Shown here one piece after another: positions 35,457 through 44,125 of a stretch of DNA of 64,000 nucleotides. The stretch comes from a bacterium YEK0313. Its GTDB lineage: Bacteria > Pseudomonadota > Alphaproteobacteria > Rhizobiales > Phreatobacteraceae. Both the position numbers and the translations under genes were made by a program. The stretch is from contig CCMO02000002.1 in the NCBI GenBank assembly GCA_000751295.2, positions 952,501-1,016,500 of the forward strand. Reading direction: 5' to 3'. Below the pieces are notes generated by a model that saw nothing but the letters and a program-made list of their open reading frames with translations, made no database searches and was not told the DNA's origin. The first letter of the stretch is position 1. The number at the start of each line of letters is the position of its first letter.

Positions 35457-35915
35457 ATGACATCGCCGCTCGCCATCCCGGTTCGCCAGCTCGCCCATGC
35501 CGAAGGCCTTGCCCTGCCCGCCCACCAGACCGAGGGCAGCGCCGGCATGGATCTGGTCGCGGCCCTTGCCGAGGACGCGCCGCTGGTGCTCGCGCCGGCC
35601 GAGCGGGCGGCGGTGCCGACCGGCCTCGTCCTTGCGATCCCCGGCGGTTTCGAGGGTCAGGTCCGGCCGCGCTCGGGGCTTGCCCTGAAGCATGGCCTGA
35701 CCGTCGCCAATGCGCCCGGCACCGTCGATTCCGATTATCGCGGTGAGGTGAAAGTCATCCTGATCAACCTGGGAGAGCAACCCGTGACGATCCGCCGCGG
35801 CGAGCGCATCGCTCAGCTGGTCATTGCGCCGGTGACCAGGGCCGCGCTGTTTTTGGCCGAAAATCTCGATGAAACCGACCGGGGCAGCGGCGGTTTCGGC
35901 TCGACCGGCCGTTAA
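35457..35915 (+). CDS. dut: Deoxyuridine 5'-triphosphate nucleotidohydrolase
   Basis: 152 residues from MTSPLAIPVRQLAHAEGLAL. All five trimeric dUTPase motifs are present in order: AGMDLVA, RPRSGLALKHG, GTVDSDYRGE, RGERIAQLVI and the C-terminal GSGGFGSTG arm that closes over the active site. It destroys dUTP and supplies dUMP for thymidylate synthesis. Confidence 0.96.
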   Translation: MTSPLAIPVRQLAHAEGLALPAHQTEGSAGMDLVAALAEDAPLVLAPAERAAVPTGLVLAIPGGFEGQVRPRSGLALKHGLTVANAPGTVDSDYRGEVKVILINLGEQPVTIRRGERIAQLVIAPVTRAALFLAENLDETDRGSGGFGSTGR

Positions 35916-36085
35916 CCACACCGCAAATTTCGGGCCAGTACGACCCCACGTTCTGACATGACCCCTGCGCTGCAATCACAGGTCGTATGCAAAACACGCC
36001 TGTTCTGAGTCAGGTAACATGTGCTCACCTTCCGCAAAGTGAAATCTACGTTAGCCCGACATTGGCCCTTGTGGCTGAGGTATCC

Positions 36086-36517
36086 ATGCCCGTCCTGTCC
36101 CGCCGCGGCCGGTTGGCCATAGCGGCTGTCGTCGACATTGCCATCCACGGGCGCGAGGCGCCGGTGGCGGCGAAAGCCCTGGCGCAGCGGCACGCGCTGC
36201 CGCCGCGCCACCTGGAGCCCCTGCTGCAGAACCTGGTGCGCGCCGGCATCCTGCGCGGCATGCGCGGCCCGCGCGGCGGCTACGATATCGCGCGCGACAG
36301 CCGCAAGATCAGCTGCGGCGAGATCGTCCGCGCGGTCACCACCGTCAGCGAGGACGACGCCGAGGAGGCGACCGTGCTGATGACGTCCGTGGTGGAGCCG
36401 GCGATCGCCGAGGCCGAGCGCCGCTTCTTCGCCGAGCTCGACCGCGTCGCGGTGGCGGACCTGTGCGCCGCCGCGCTCGACCCCGCGCGCGGGATGCCGT
36501 CGCTGGCGCCGGCCTGA
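36086..36517 (+). CDS. Rrf2-family transcriptional regulator
   Basis: 143 residues from MPVLSRRGRLAIAAVVDIAI; ATG 36086 is preceded by GAGG, while the open frame continues 33 codons upstream without family features. The winged helix (AKALAQRHALPPRHLEPLLQ, then GILRGMRGPRGGYDIAR) is typical. The three-cysteine cluster of IscR-type iron-sulfur sensors is missing; only one cysteine (KISCGEIV) lies in that region, so it probably does not carry a [2Fe-2S] cluster in the IscR manner. It faces the aminotransferase gene convergently. Targets are unknown. Confidence 0.87.
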   Translation: MPVLSRRGRLAIAAVVDIAIHGREAPVAAKALAQRHALPPRHLEPLLQNLVRAGILRGMRGPRGGYDIARDSRKISCGEIVRAVTTVSEDDAEEATVLMTSVVEPAIAEAERRFFAELDRVAVADLCAAALDPARGMPSLAPA

Positions 36518-36540
36518 AAACCGGCCGGCTCGGCGCCTCG

Positions 36541-37683
36541 TCAGAAGACCCGGGCGAGCCGTTCGAGGGCGCCGCTCAGCGTTTCGTCCTTCTTGGCGAA
36601 GCAGAAACGCACGACCGAGGTGACCGGCGTCTCGGCATAGAAGGCCGAGACCGGGATCGCCGCGACGCCATGGTCGGTGACGAGCTTGCGGCAGAAGGCG
36701 ACATCGTCGGCAATGCCGGCGCCGGCAAGGTCGACATTGATGAAATAGGTCGCCGCGCTCGGCAGGACATCGAAGCCGGCGGCGGCAAGGCCCTTGGCGA
36801 ACAGGTCGCGCGCACGTCCGAGATCGGCGCGCATGGCGGTGAAATAGCCGTCGTCCTTGCCGAGGCCGTAGGCGACCGCCGCCTGCAGGTTCGGCGGCGT
36901 GGTGAAGGTCAGGAACTGGTGGGCCTTCGCCAGCACCTTCATCAGGGCCGGCGCGGCCGCGACGAAGCCGACCTTCCAGCCGGTCAGCGAAAAGATCTTG
37001 CCGGCCGAGCCGATCTTCACCGCCCGCTCGCGCAGCGTGTCGACCGCCAGGACCGAGACGTGGCGCCGGCCGTCGAAGACGACATGTTCCCAGACCTCGT
37101 CGGAGACGACGGTGGCGCCGACGCGCGCGCAGAACCGGCCGAGCAGTTCGAGATCCTCGCGCGGGAACACCGAGGCTGAGGGATTGAGCGGATTGTTGAA
37201 CAGCACGACCTTGGTCCGCTCGGAGAAGGCGGCGGCGAGATCCGCCTCGCTGAAGCGCCAGTGCGGCGGCCGCAAGGTGACGAAGCGCGGCACGCCGCCG
37301 GCGCGCTTCACCAGCGGCAGATAGGCATCGTACATCGGCTGGAACAGCACCACCTCGTCGCCCGGCTCGATCAGCGCGAACAACGCACCGGCAATCGCTT
37401 CCGTCGCCCCCGAAGTGATCATGACCTCGCGGTCGGCATCCAGCGTCAGGTCCTGGAACCTTGCATAGTGCGCCGCCACCGCCTGGCGCAGCTCCGGCAG
37501 GCCCATCATCGGCGGATACTGGTTCCAGCCCGAAACGACGGCCTCGGCCGCCTTCCGGCGCACGTCTTCCGGGCCGGGATCGTCGGGAAAGCCCTGGCCG
37601 AGATTGATCGCTCCCGCCTCGCGGGCGAGCTGCGACATGACCTCGAAGACCGTGGTCGGAATATCGGCAAAGATCGGGTTCAT
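36541..37683 (-). CDS. Class I/II pyridoxal-phosphate aminotransferase
   Basis: 380 residues from MNPIFADIPTTVFEVMSQLA. The PLP fold-type I features are INLGQGFPDDPGPEDV at the start, YPPMMGLPELRQAVAAHY, VVLFNNPLNPSASVF, the Asp in VVSDEVWEHVVFDG and the Schiff-base Lys in SAGKIFSLTGWKVGF. The C-terminal arginine for the substrate carboxylate is in SVVRFCFAKKDE. It resembles YbdL/kynurenine-type methionine or aromatic aminotransferases; the amino donor cannot be decided from sequence. A longer open frame to 37758 lacks family character. Confidence 0.9.
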   Translation of the reverse strand: MNPIFADIPTTVFEVMSQLAREAGAINLGQGFPDDPGPEDVRRKAAEAVVSGWNQYPPMMGLPELRQAVAAHYARFQDLTLDADREVMITSGATEAIAGALFALIEPGDEVVLFQPMYDAYLPLVKRAGGVPRFVTLRPPHWRFSEADLAAAFSERTKVVLFNNPLNPSASVFPREDLELLGRFCARVGATVVSDEVWEHVVFDGRRHVSVLAVDTLRERAVKIGSAGKIFSLTGWKVGFVAAAPALMKVLAKAHQFLTFTTPPNLQAAVAYGLGKDDGYFTAMRADLGRARDLFAKGLAAAGFDVLPSAATYFINVDLAGAGIADDVAFCRKLVTDHGVAAIPVSAFYAETPVTSVVRFCFAKKDETLSGALERLARVF

Positions 37684-37786
37684 GGGACTACCGGAGCCTG
37701 TATCGTTCGTTTCGACGAACGGGACGATCGGTATGCGGAAAGCTCCGCCGCGAGTCAATTCGGCCGGCCGGGCCGGGCCGGCGAGA

Positions 37787-38494
37787 TCAGCCCGGGCGGG
37801 CGACGAAGGTCATCCGGTGCGGCGTCAGGCCGAGATTGACCGGATGGCGGGCCGCCGCGAAACCGTGCTCGCCGAACAGCGCGAGCATGTCGCCTTCGGA
37901 ATAGGTCGAGAGGCCGAGCTCGCTGCGGATCTTGCGATAGGGCGAGACGGCGGTGGCGGCGAGGCCGGCGACCGCCGCCATCAGGAAGCCGTGGGCGAGG
38001 CCGTTGCGCAGGAGGGAGCGGACGTCGGCGACGATGCCGGTATCGGGCGAAATGACATCGGCGATGACGAGCCGCCCCGACGGCTTCAGCTTGGCCCTGA
38101 ACCGGTCGAGCAGCGCGCCGAATTCGGCCCGCGTGAGATATTGGATCAGCGAGGAGACCACGATCAGATCGGCCGCGTGGTCGGCGAGCACCTCGTCGAG
38201 GTCTTCCGGCAGCACGCTCGCGACATTGGCAAGGCCGCCGAAATGATCCCTCAGCTTGGCCACGACCGAAGGCGCGCCGTCGCACAGAACGAGGCGCCCG
38301 GCCGCCGCCGCGACCCGGCCGGCCTCCAGCGCCTCGCCACAGGCATAATCGAGCACCACGGCATCGCGGCCGGCCCCGGTCGCCGCCAGATGCGCCAGGA
38401 TGCCATCGGCGATCGCCCGGTAATGCACGTCCTTGTGACGGGCATTGACGTAGATCGCGTGCTCGCCGTCCCAGAAGGAGCGCCAGTCGGTCAT
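37787..38494 (-). CDS. Class I SAM-dependent methyltransferase
   Basis: 235 residues from MTDWRSFWDGEHAIYVNARH. The SAM-binding region VVLDYACGEALEAGRVAAAA is a class I motif with cysteine in place of the usual second glycine, followed by the acidic LVLCDGAP and DLIVVSSLIQYLTRAEF. A hydrophobic central stretch (GFLMAAVAGLAATAV) suggests a lipid-like or membrane-near substrate. The upstream membrane-protein gene stops 10 bases before this start. The substrate is unknown. Confidence 0.82.
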   Translation of the reverse strand: MTDWRSFWDGEHAIYVNARHKDVHYRAIADGILAHLAATGAGRDAVVLDYACGEALEAGRVAAAAGRLVLCDGAPSVVAKLRDHFGGLANVASVLPEDLDEVLADHAADLIVVSSLIQYLTRAEFGALLDRFRAKLKPSGRLVIADVISPDTGIVADVRSLLRNGLAHGFLMAAVAGLAATAVSPYRKIRSELGLSTYSEGDMLALFGEHGFAAARHPVNLGLTPHRMTFVARPG

Positions 38495-38504
38495 CGGGCC
38501 CCCG

Positions 38505-39041
38505 TCAATGCGCGTCCGAGAGTTTGTCCGACAAGGCCAGGAACACGCCGGAGACGACGAAGACGACATGGATGCCGACGAGCCACATCAGATCGCGATC
38601 CGACATGGCGGAGACATTCATGAAGGCCTTCAGGAGGTGGATCGCCGAAATGGCGACGATCGAGGCCAGCAGTTTCAGCTTCAGGCCGGAAAAATCGATG
38701 GTGCCCATCCATTCGGGACGATCGTCCTCGTGCACGTTGTGCATTTTCGAGATGAAGTTCTCGTAGCCCGAGAACACCACCATGATGACGAGGTTGGCCG
38801 CAAGCGACAGGTCGACCAGCGTCAGGATGCCGAGGATGACGTCCGATTCCTTGGCGCTCGGAATATGCGTGACGAGGTGGACGAGCTCGCGCACGAAGGT
38901 GATGACCAGCAGGGTCAGCGCGATGACGAGGCCGATATAGAACGGCGCCATCAGCCAGCGGCTGGCGAACAGGAACCTCTCGACCGCGCGGGCGCCGGGC
39001 GAGCCCTCGGCGCGCGACTTGACGGACTCAGCGTCACTCAT
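38505..39041 (-). CDS. YqhA/UPF0114 family inner-membrane protein
   Basis: 178 residues from MSDAESVKSRAEGSPGARAV. About four membrane helices are visible, for example MAPFYIGLVIALTLLVITFV, LTLVDLSLAANLVIMVVFSG, LKLLASIVAISAIHLLKAF and LVGIHVVFVVSGVFLALSD. The conserved segment GYENFISKMH and the loop DRPEWMGTIDFSGLKLKLL identify the UPF0114 family, whose function is not established. The frame upstream of this ATG has no family similarity and is excluded. Confidence 0.86.
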   Translation of the reverse strand: MSDAESVKSRAEGSPGARAVERFLFASRWLMAPFYIGLVIALTLLVITFVRELVHLVTHIPSAKESDVILGILTLVDLSLAANLVIMVVFSGYENFISKMHNVHEDDRPEWMGTIDFSGLKLKLLASIVAISAIHLLKAFMNVSAMSDRDLMWLVGIHVVFVVSGVFLALSDKLSDAH

Positions 39042-39270
39042 CGGGATTTTCTCGCATGTGCAATGCAGCGCGGCAAGCGGGCCGGGCCGGGCCGTCTTTT
39101 TCCGGCGCCTGCCCGCCGCCCGAAATCGGGGCGCGCGGACCAATGCCGGGCGCAAGGACCATGCGCAATCCACAGATTGCGGATGGATCTTGGACTTCGA
39201 CAACCGCGTTTCGCGGCCAATGTCAACGGGATAGGTTGCCCGAAGCGCACGCCGCGCGTGCGAGACCCGG

Positions 39271-39597
39271 CTATTCGCCCTCGCCGAAGCGGTCGGCGAC
39301 GAGGGAGGCGATGGCATCGACGGCCTCGTTCGCCTCGCGGCCGGTGGCCCGCACGGTGATCGAGGTGCCGATGCCGGCAGCCAGCATCATCAGGCCCATG
39401 ATGGAGGTTCCATCCACGGTCTCGCCGCAGCGCGACACCTTGACCGCGGCGTCGAACCGGTCGGCGCAGGCGACGAACTTGGCCGATGCCCGCGCATGCA
39501 GGCCCCGCTTGTTGAGGATCGGCACCTCGCGGACGACCTCGCCTTCGGCGGCCGGCGCAGCCGGTGGACAGTCGGTTTCCTCATCCGGCGTCGACAC
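39271..39597 (-). CDS. Phosphocarrier protein HPr (regulatory PTS)
   Basis: 108 residues from a GTG start (39595-39597), chosen because GAGGAA stands five bases upstream. An N-terminal extension of about 23 residues precedes the HPr domain. The phosphorylated His is in LNKRGLHARASAKF and the regulatory Ser, target of HPr kinase, is in GTSIMGLMML. With the EIIA-Man-type protein and HPr kinase next to it and no sugar permease nearby, it belongs to a regulatory phosphotransferase chain rather than sugar uptake. Confidence 0.9.
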   Translation of the reverse strand: MSTPDEETDCPPAAPAAEGEVVREVPILNKRGLHARASAKFVACADRFDAAVKVSRCGETVDGTSIMGLMMLAAGIGTSITVRATGREANEAVDAIASLVADRFGEGE

Positions 39598-39667
39598 GGG
39601 GGTTCCTCGGTTCCTGAACGGCGCCGCGCGGCGCCCGGTGACATTGAGCCGCGCTGCGCCGAAGGCC

Positions 39668-40069
39668 TCAATGGCCGGCGAGCACCCGGCTGGCGATATT
39701 GATATATTTGCGGCCCGCTTCCTGCGCGTGCAGCACCGCCTCCTGCAGCGGCTTCTCGCCGCGCACCGTGGCAAGCTTGACCAGCATGGGCAGGTTGATG
39801 CCGGCGATCACCTCGACCGCACGGCCGTTCATCACGGAAATGGCGAGATTGGACGGCGTGCCGCCGAACATGTCGGTGAGCACGGCGACGCCGTCGCCGC
39901 TATCGACACGGTCGACGGCGGCGATGATGTCGCGCCGCCGCTGATCCATGTCGTCGTTCGGCCCGATGGCCACTGTTTCGACCTGACGCTGTGGTCCCAC
40001 CACATGTTCCATGGCGGCGCGGAACTCGATTGCGAGTTGACCATGCGTGACGATGACGAGACCGATCAT
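39668..40069 (-). CDS. PTS EIIA component, mannose family (regulatory)
   Basis: 133 residues. The active histidine lies in IGLVIVTHGQLAIEFRAA and the dimer/active-site loop VAVLTDMFGGTPSNLAISV is conserved. Only the EIIA domain is present, with no EIIB or EIIC partner in the window, as in alphaproteobacterial regulatory systems where EIIA receives phosphate from HPr and modulates other proteins. The gene lies between hprK and the HPr gene on the same strand. Confidence 0.9.
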   Translation of the reverse strand: MIGLVIVTHGQLAIEFRAAMEHVVGPQRQVETVAIGPNDDMDQRRRDIIAAVDRVDSGDGVAVLTDMFGGTPSNLAISVMNGRAVEVIAGINLPMLVKLATVRGEKPLQEAVLHAQEAGRKYINIASRVLAGH

Positions 40070-40216
40070 CCGGCACTCCGCGCGCGGGAACCTGCGCGCT
40101 TGATCACAAAAGAGGCGGATATGATCACCATGTCATCAGCAAGTGCAAGGCCTGTCCTCGCCAAGGACCGTGGATTGGTGCGCCGCAGCAACAGTGCCCG
40201 CAACGAGAGCCCCTCT

Positions 40217-40660
40217 TTATCGCCGTTCCTTCAATAGCGAGAGCACAAGCGGCAGCGGATCGCAACCGCTGGCGACCGGCAGGCGCGACACCGTGACGCC
40301 CTCCACAACTGTTTCGAGTGCCGCGCCGTCGGGCATGCGCGCGGCATCGGCGGCGTCGAGATCGACGATCAGGCCGACCACCGCCACGGCCTCGTAGGCG
40401 CGGGACACGACACCGCGGCCGCGCTGCTCGACGAGACCGGCGATCGGCACCGGCGCCCGCACGATGAGCCGGCCGCCGGCCGCTTCCAGGAGCACCCGGT
40501 CGTCGGCGATCAGCCGCGCGAAGCGCGGACCGGCCGGGCCGGCCGCATCGATCAGGCCGAGCGCCAGGCGCGACTTGCCGGCTCCCGAGGCGCCGCGGAT
40601 CAGCACCGCCTTGGCATCGACCAGGACCGCCGTGGCATGGACGGTGGCGGGCCCGGGCAT
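40217..40660 (-). CDS. hprK: HPr kinase/phosphorylase, short alphaproteobacterial form
   Basis: 147 residues, about half the length of Bacillus HprK because the N-terminal domain is missing, which is normal for alphaproteobacteria. Walker A is GASGAGKSRLALGL and the HprK capping segment is ARLIADDRVLLEAAGGRL; the signature region RGRGVVSRAYEAVAVVGLIV follows. It phosphorylates and dephosphorylates the regulatory Ser of HPr. The gene starts 3 bases after the chvG stop codon, so it is cotranscribed with the sensor kinase. Confidence 0.9.
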   Translation of the reverse strand: MPGPATVHATAVLVDAKAVLIRGASGAGKSRLALGLIDAAGPAGPRFARLIADDRVLLEAAGGRLIVRAPVPIAGLVEQRGRGVVSRAYEAVAVVGLIVDLDAADAARMPDGAALETVVEGVTVSRLPVASGCDPLPLVLSLLKERR

Positions 40661-40663
40661 GGC

Positions 40664-42451
40664 TCAGGCCGCCGGCAGGCGCACGACGAAGCGCGCGCCA
40701 AGGCTTGTCGGCTCGCCCTCGGCATCGGCGGGCCCCGGCCGGTTCTCGGCCCAGATACGGCCGCCATGGGCCTCGATGATCTGCCGCGAGATCGACAGGC
40801 CGAGGCCGGAATTCTGGCCGTAGTCCTGGTGCGGCCGGTCGGTATAGAAGCGCTCGAAGATGCGCTGCAGGGCGTCCGGGCGGATACCCGGCCCGTCATC
40901 GTCGACGATGATCTCGATGGCGCCCTTCAGCTTGCGCGCGGTCACCCGCACCTCGCCGCCGTGGTTCGAGAACGAGCGGGCATTGTCGATGAGATTGGTG
41001 ATCACCTGGCTGATGCGGCTGTCGTGGCCCGGCACCACGAAGTCCTGCGGCTTGCCGCCCTCGAAGCCGAGGGACACCTTCACGCCGTCGTCGCGCTTCA
41101 CCTCGTTGGCGATGGTGACGATCGTGCCGAGCAGGCGCGACAGGTCGACCTTGGTCGCCTCCTGGCGCTGCAGCTCGGCATCGAGCCGGCTGGCATCCGA
41201 GATATCGGTGATCAGCCGGTCGAGCCGGCGGACATCGTGCTGGATCACCTCCAGGAGCCGGGCGCGCGAGCTGTCCGACTTGGCGAGCGGCAGGGTTTCC
41301 ACCGCCGAGCGCAGCGAGGTCAGCGGATTCTTCAGTTCGTGGGCGACATCGGCGGCAAAGCTCTCGATCGCCGCGATGCGGGCATAGAGGGCGTCGGTCA
41401 TGTCGCGCAGCGAGCGCGAGAGATGGCCGATCTCGTCGCGCCGGTGCGAGAAATCCGGGATCTCCTCGCGCGAGCGGTGCTGGCGGCGCACCTTTTCCGC
41501 GCCGGCGGCCAGCTTGCGCACCGGGCCGGCAATGGTGCGCGCCATCAGGACCGAGAGGACCACCATGACGAGCGCCGCGACCAGGAAGACGCGCAGCACC
41601 TGCAGGCGTTCGGCATCGATGACGGCGTCGATCTCGCCGCCCTGGGTGTTGAGCAGGAGCACGCCGAGCACGCCGCGGAAGCGCTGGACCGGGATCGCCA
41701 CGGACACCACCACCTCGCCGCGGTCGTTGACCCGGACCATGCTGGCCTTCTGGCCGTTCAGCGCCTGGGCGACCTCCGGATAGATCTTGCCATTGCGGAA
41801 GCCGACGTCGCGATAGATCGGGAAGTCGCCGCCGCCGCGCAGGAAGCGGCGGATCTCGTTCCACCATTTCTCGTAGAAGGGCGGCTTCTGGCCGATCGGC
41901 GGCAGGTCGAAGGTGGAAATATCGCCGCGGCCATAGAGGTTGCGGCTGTCGAGAATGAGGTTGCCCTCGCGGTCGTAGATGCGCGCCTGGGTCTCGGTCG
42001 GGCCGGTCAGGCGGCGCAGGACCGGTGCCACCCGCTCCGGATTGATCGGGAATTCGAGCAGGGCGCCGGGATCGTCCACCGACGCGCCGGAGCCGCCGAG
42101 CTGCATTTCGAACAGCTTGTCCGGATCGATCGGGATGACCGAGCCGTCGACCGCCGCCGAGGCGGCAATGGCGCCGGCAATGATCTCGCCCTGCACCAGC
42201 AGGCTCTGCACCCGCGATTCGATGAGGCCGGCGCGGAACTGCGACAGCCAGAGAATGCCGGAAACCAGCGCCACCAGTCCAGCGAGGTTGAGCAGCACGA
42301 TGCGGCGGGTGAGGCTCGAAAACGAGCGGTTCAGCACCGCGCGCATGCCACGCGCCAGAATGTGGACAAGCCGGGACCATGGCCGGGCCGGCCGCATATT
42401 CAGGGCCACTTGCGAGCCTTCGAGGCTTGAGGGCGGCGTCCGGTCGAGCAT
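40664..42451 (-). CDS. chvG: ChvG-type sensor histidine kinase
   Basis: 595 residues. Two membrane helices (IVLLNLAGLVALVSGILWLS near 52-71 and VFLVAALVMVVLSVLMA in the middle) bracket a periplasmic sensor domain of about 210 residues. HAMP, then the H box VAHELKNPLTSLRSAVETL, the N box NLIDNARSFSNHG, and G boxes DDDGPGI and GLGLSISRQIIEAHGG are all intact. ChvG/ExoS senses acidity and envelope stress and controls exopolysaccharide, motility and host-associated genes in Rhizobiales. It lies 23 bases after chvI. Confidence 0.93.
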   Translation of the reverse strand: MLDRTPPSSLEGSQVALNMRPARPWSRLVHILARGMRAVLNRSFSSLTRRIVLLNLAGLVALVSGILWLSQFRAGLIESRVQSLLVQGEIIAGAIAASAAVDGSVIPIDPDKLFEMQLGGSGASVDDPGALLEFPINPERVAPVLRRLTGPTETQARIYDREGNLILDSRNLYGRGDISTFDLPPIGQKPPFYEKWWNEIRRFLRGGGDFPIYRDVGFRNGKIYPEVAQALNGQKASMVRVNDRGEVVVSVAIPVQRFRGVLGVLLLNTQGGEIDAVIDAERLQVLRVFLVAALVMVVLSVLMARTIAGPVRKLAAGAEKVRRQHRSREEIPDFSHRRDEIGHLSRSLRDMTDALYARIAAIESFAADVAHELKNPLTSLRSAVETLPLAKSDSSRARLLEVIQHDVRRLDRLITDISDASRLDAELQRQEATKVDLSRLLGTIVTIANEVKRDDGVKVSLGFEGGKPQDFVVPGHDSRISQVITNLIDNARSFSNHGGEVRVTARKLKGAIEIIVDDDGPGIRPDALQRIFERFYTDRPHQDYGQNSGLGLSISRQIIEAHGGRIWAENRPGPADAEGEPTSLGARFVVRLPAA

Positions 42452-42474
42452 GATCTACGGCTGGTCCGGCCGCC

Positions 42475-43170
42475 TCACTCCTTGAAACGATAGCCGACGC
42501 CGTAGAGCGTCTCGATCATTTCGAAATCGTCGTCGACCACCTTGAACTTCTTGCGCAGGCGCTTGATGTGGCTGTCGATCGTCCGGTCGTCGACATAGAC
42601 CTGATCGTCATAGGCCGCGTCCATCAGCGCGTTGCGGCTCTTGACCACGCCCGGGCGCTGGGCCAGCGCCTGCAGGATGAGGAACTCGGTCACCGTGAGC
42701 GTCACCTGATGACCGTCCCAGGTGCAGGTATGGCGCTCCGGATCCATGCGCAGCTTGCCGCGCTCCAGCACCTTGGCGTCGGCGCGCGGCTCGGCCGCGG
42801 GGTCCTTGGCCTGGGCCCGCCGCAGCACCGCCTTGACGCGCTCCACCAGAAGGCGCTGCGAGAACGGCTTCCGGATGAAATCGTCCGCGCCCATCTTCAG
42901 GCCGAACAGCTCGTCGATCTCCTCGTCCTTGGAAGTGAGGAAGATGACCGGCATGTCGGTCTTCTGGCGCAGCCGGCGCAGCAGCTCCATGCCGTCCATG
43001 CGCGGCATCTTGATGTCGAGGATGGCGAGATCGGGCGGCGACTGCTTGAAGCCGTCCAGCGCCGAGGCACCGTCGTTGTAGGTCACGATCCGGTAACCTT
43101 CAGCTTCGAGCGCGATCGCGACCGAGGTCAGAATGTTCCGGTCGTCGTCGACGAGTGCGATGGTCGGCAT
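42475..43170 (-). CDS. chvI: ChvI-type response regulator
   Basis: 231 residues. The receiver domain has the acidic pocket (IALVDDDRNIL), the phosphorylated Asp in LAILDIKMPRMDGMELL and the Lys in FLTSKDEEID. The C-terminal OmpR-type winged helix includes VTLTVTEFLILQALAQRPG and VDDRTIDSHIKRLRKKF. It is the partner of ChvG and the first gene of the minus-strand chain chvI-chvG-hprK-EIIA-HPr. Confidence 0.95.
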   Translation of the reverse strand: MPTIALVDDDRNILTSVAIALEAEGYRIVTYNDGASALDGFKQSPPDLAILDIKMPRMDGMELLRRLRQKTDMPVIFLTSKDEEIDELFGLKMGADDFIRKPFSQRLLVERVKAVLRRAQAKDPAAEPRADAKVLERGKLRMDPERHTCTWDGHQVTLTVTEFLILQALAQRPGVVKSRNALMDAAYDDQVYVDDRTIDSHIKRLRKKFKVVDDDFEMIETLYGVGYRFKE

Positions 43171-43344
43171 TGTTCAACCTTGAATAGGGGCAAGACCTGC
43201 CGTTCGAACGGGCTAAGCGTGGCGAAAGTGGGACTCGCTCAGGATAATGCCATGGCGGACCAATGTCATGGCCCGATTTGGCGCTGATTCTGCTTTGAAT
43301 CCGCTCGGTAAACCCGCCTTCCGCGGCGGCCATGGACAAAGCAA

Positions 43345-43368
43345 AAGGCCGGGGCGAGCCCCGGCCTT
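43345..43368 (-). terminator. Intrinsic terminator of the cytochrome c gene
   Basis: On the minus strand, GGCCGGGG-CTCG-CCCCGGCC is followed by TTTTGCTTTG, a classical stem with a T run, 27 bases after the cytochrome c stop codon. It separates that gene from chvI. Confidence 0.85.
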
Positions 43369-43394
43369 GCATCTGATGGGAACGGCCGGCGCGC

Positions 43395-43937
43395 TCAGCG
43401 CGGCAGTTCGACCGGCGTATCCGCCTGCTGGGCGAGCCAGGCGAGCAGGTCGGCGCGCTGCTGCTCGGAGCGGATGCCGGCAAACGACATGGTCGTGCCC
43501 GGCACCGCCGTGCGCGGCGAGCCGAGGAAGGCGAACAGGGCCTCGAAGGTCCAGGGATCCGAGCTCTTGCCCTTCATCGCCGCGGAATAGTTGAAGCCGG
43601 GCGAGCCGGCATGCGGACGGTTGACCACGCCATAGAGGTTCGGGCCGGCACCGTTCGGGCCGCCCTTGGCCGCGTTGTGGCAGGCCTGGCACTGGCGGAA
43701 CACAGCCTGGCCGTTGGCGGCATTGGCGGAAGCCATCACCTCGGCGATCGGCTTGGCCGGCGCAGCGGCGGCGGCGGGAGCCGCGCTCGGCGCTTCCTGC
43801 ACTGCGACCTCGAAGCCGGGCTTGGCCGGCTTGGCGGCCTTGTAGATGAAGTCATTCGCCAGAATGCTGGTGCCGAGCGCGCCGACCCCGACCAGGAGGA
43901 CGGCCATCGCGACCTTATTGAATTCAAATCCGTCCAT
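43395..43937 (-). CDS. Membrane-anchored c-type cytochrome (CycM-like)
   Basis: 180 residues from MDGFEFNKVAMAVLLVGVGA; the open frame continues upstream without sense. An uncleaved N-terminal helix (VAMAVLLVGVGALGTSILA) anchors the protein, followed by a Pro/Ala-rich linker. A class I haem domain has CQACH near residue 100 and a methionine ligand probably in GTTMSFAGI. This is the layout of CycM-type cytochrome c552, which passes electrons from the bc1 complex to terminal oxidase. It diverges from kdsB. Confidence 0.92.
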   Translation of the reverse strand: MDGFEFNKVAMAVLLVGVGALGTSILANDFIYKAAKPAKPGFEVAVQEAPSAAPAAAAAPAKPIAEVMASANAANGQAVFRQCQACHNAAKGGPNGAGPNLYGVVNRPHAGSPGFNYSAAMKGKSSDPWTFEALFAFLGSPRTAVPGTTMSFAGIRSEQQRADLLAWLAQQADTPVELPR

Positions 43938-44125
43938 CGGGACAAGCTCCTGGCAACCGGCGACGCTTCGACATAAAGAACACGCGGAAACCCGCGCGGA
44001 TGAGGCCGGCCAATTCGGCGCGGACACTATCCAATTTGCTCCTCCTGAGGCAACCCGTATAAGCACGCCTCGCGCATGCTTCTTTTGGACACCTCCAAAC
44101 TGGCCTTCTACCCCAAAATCCCCCG

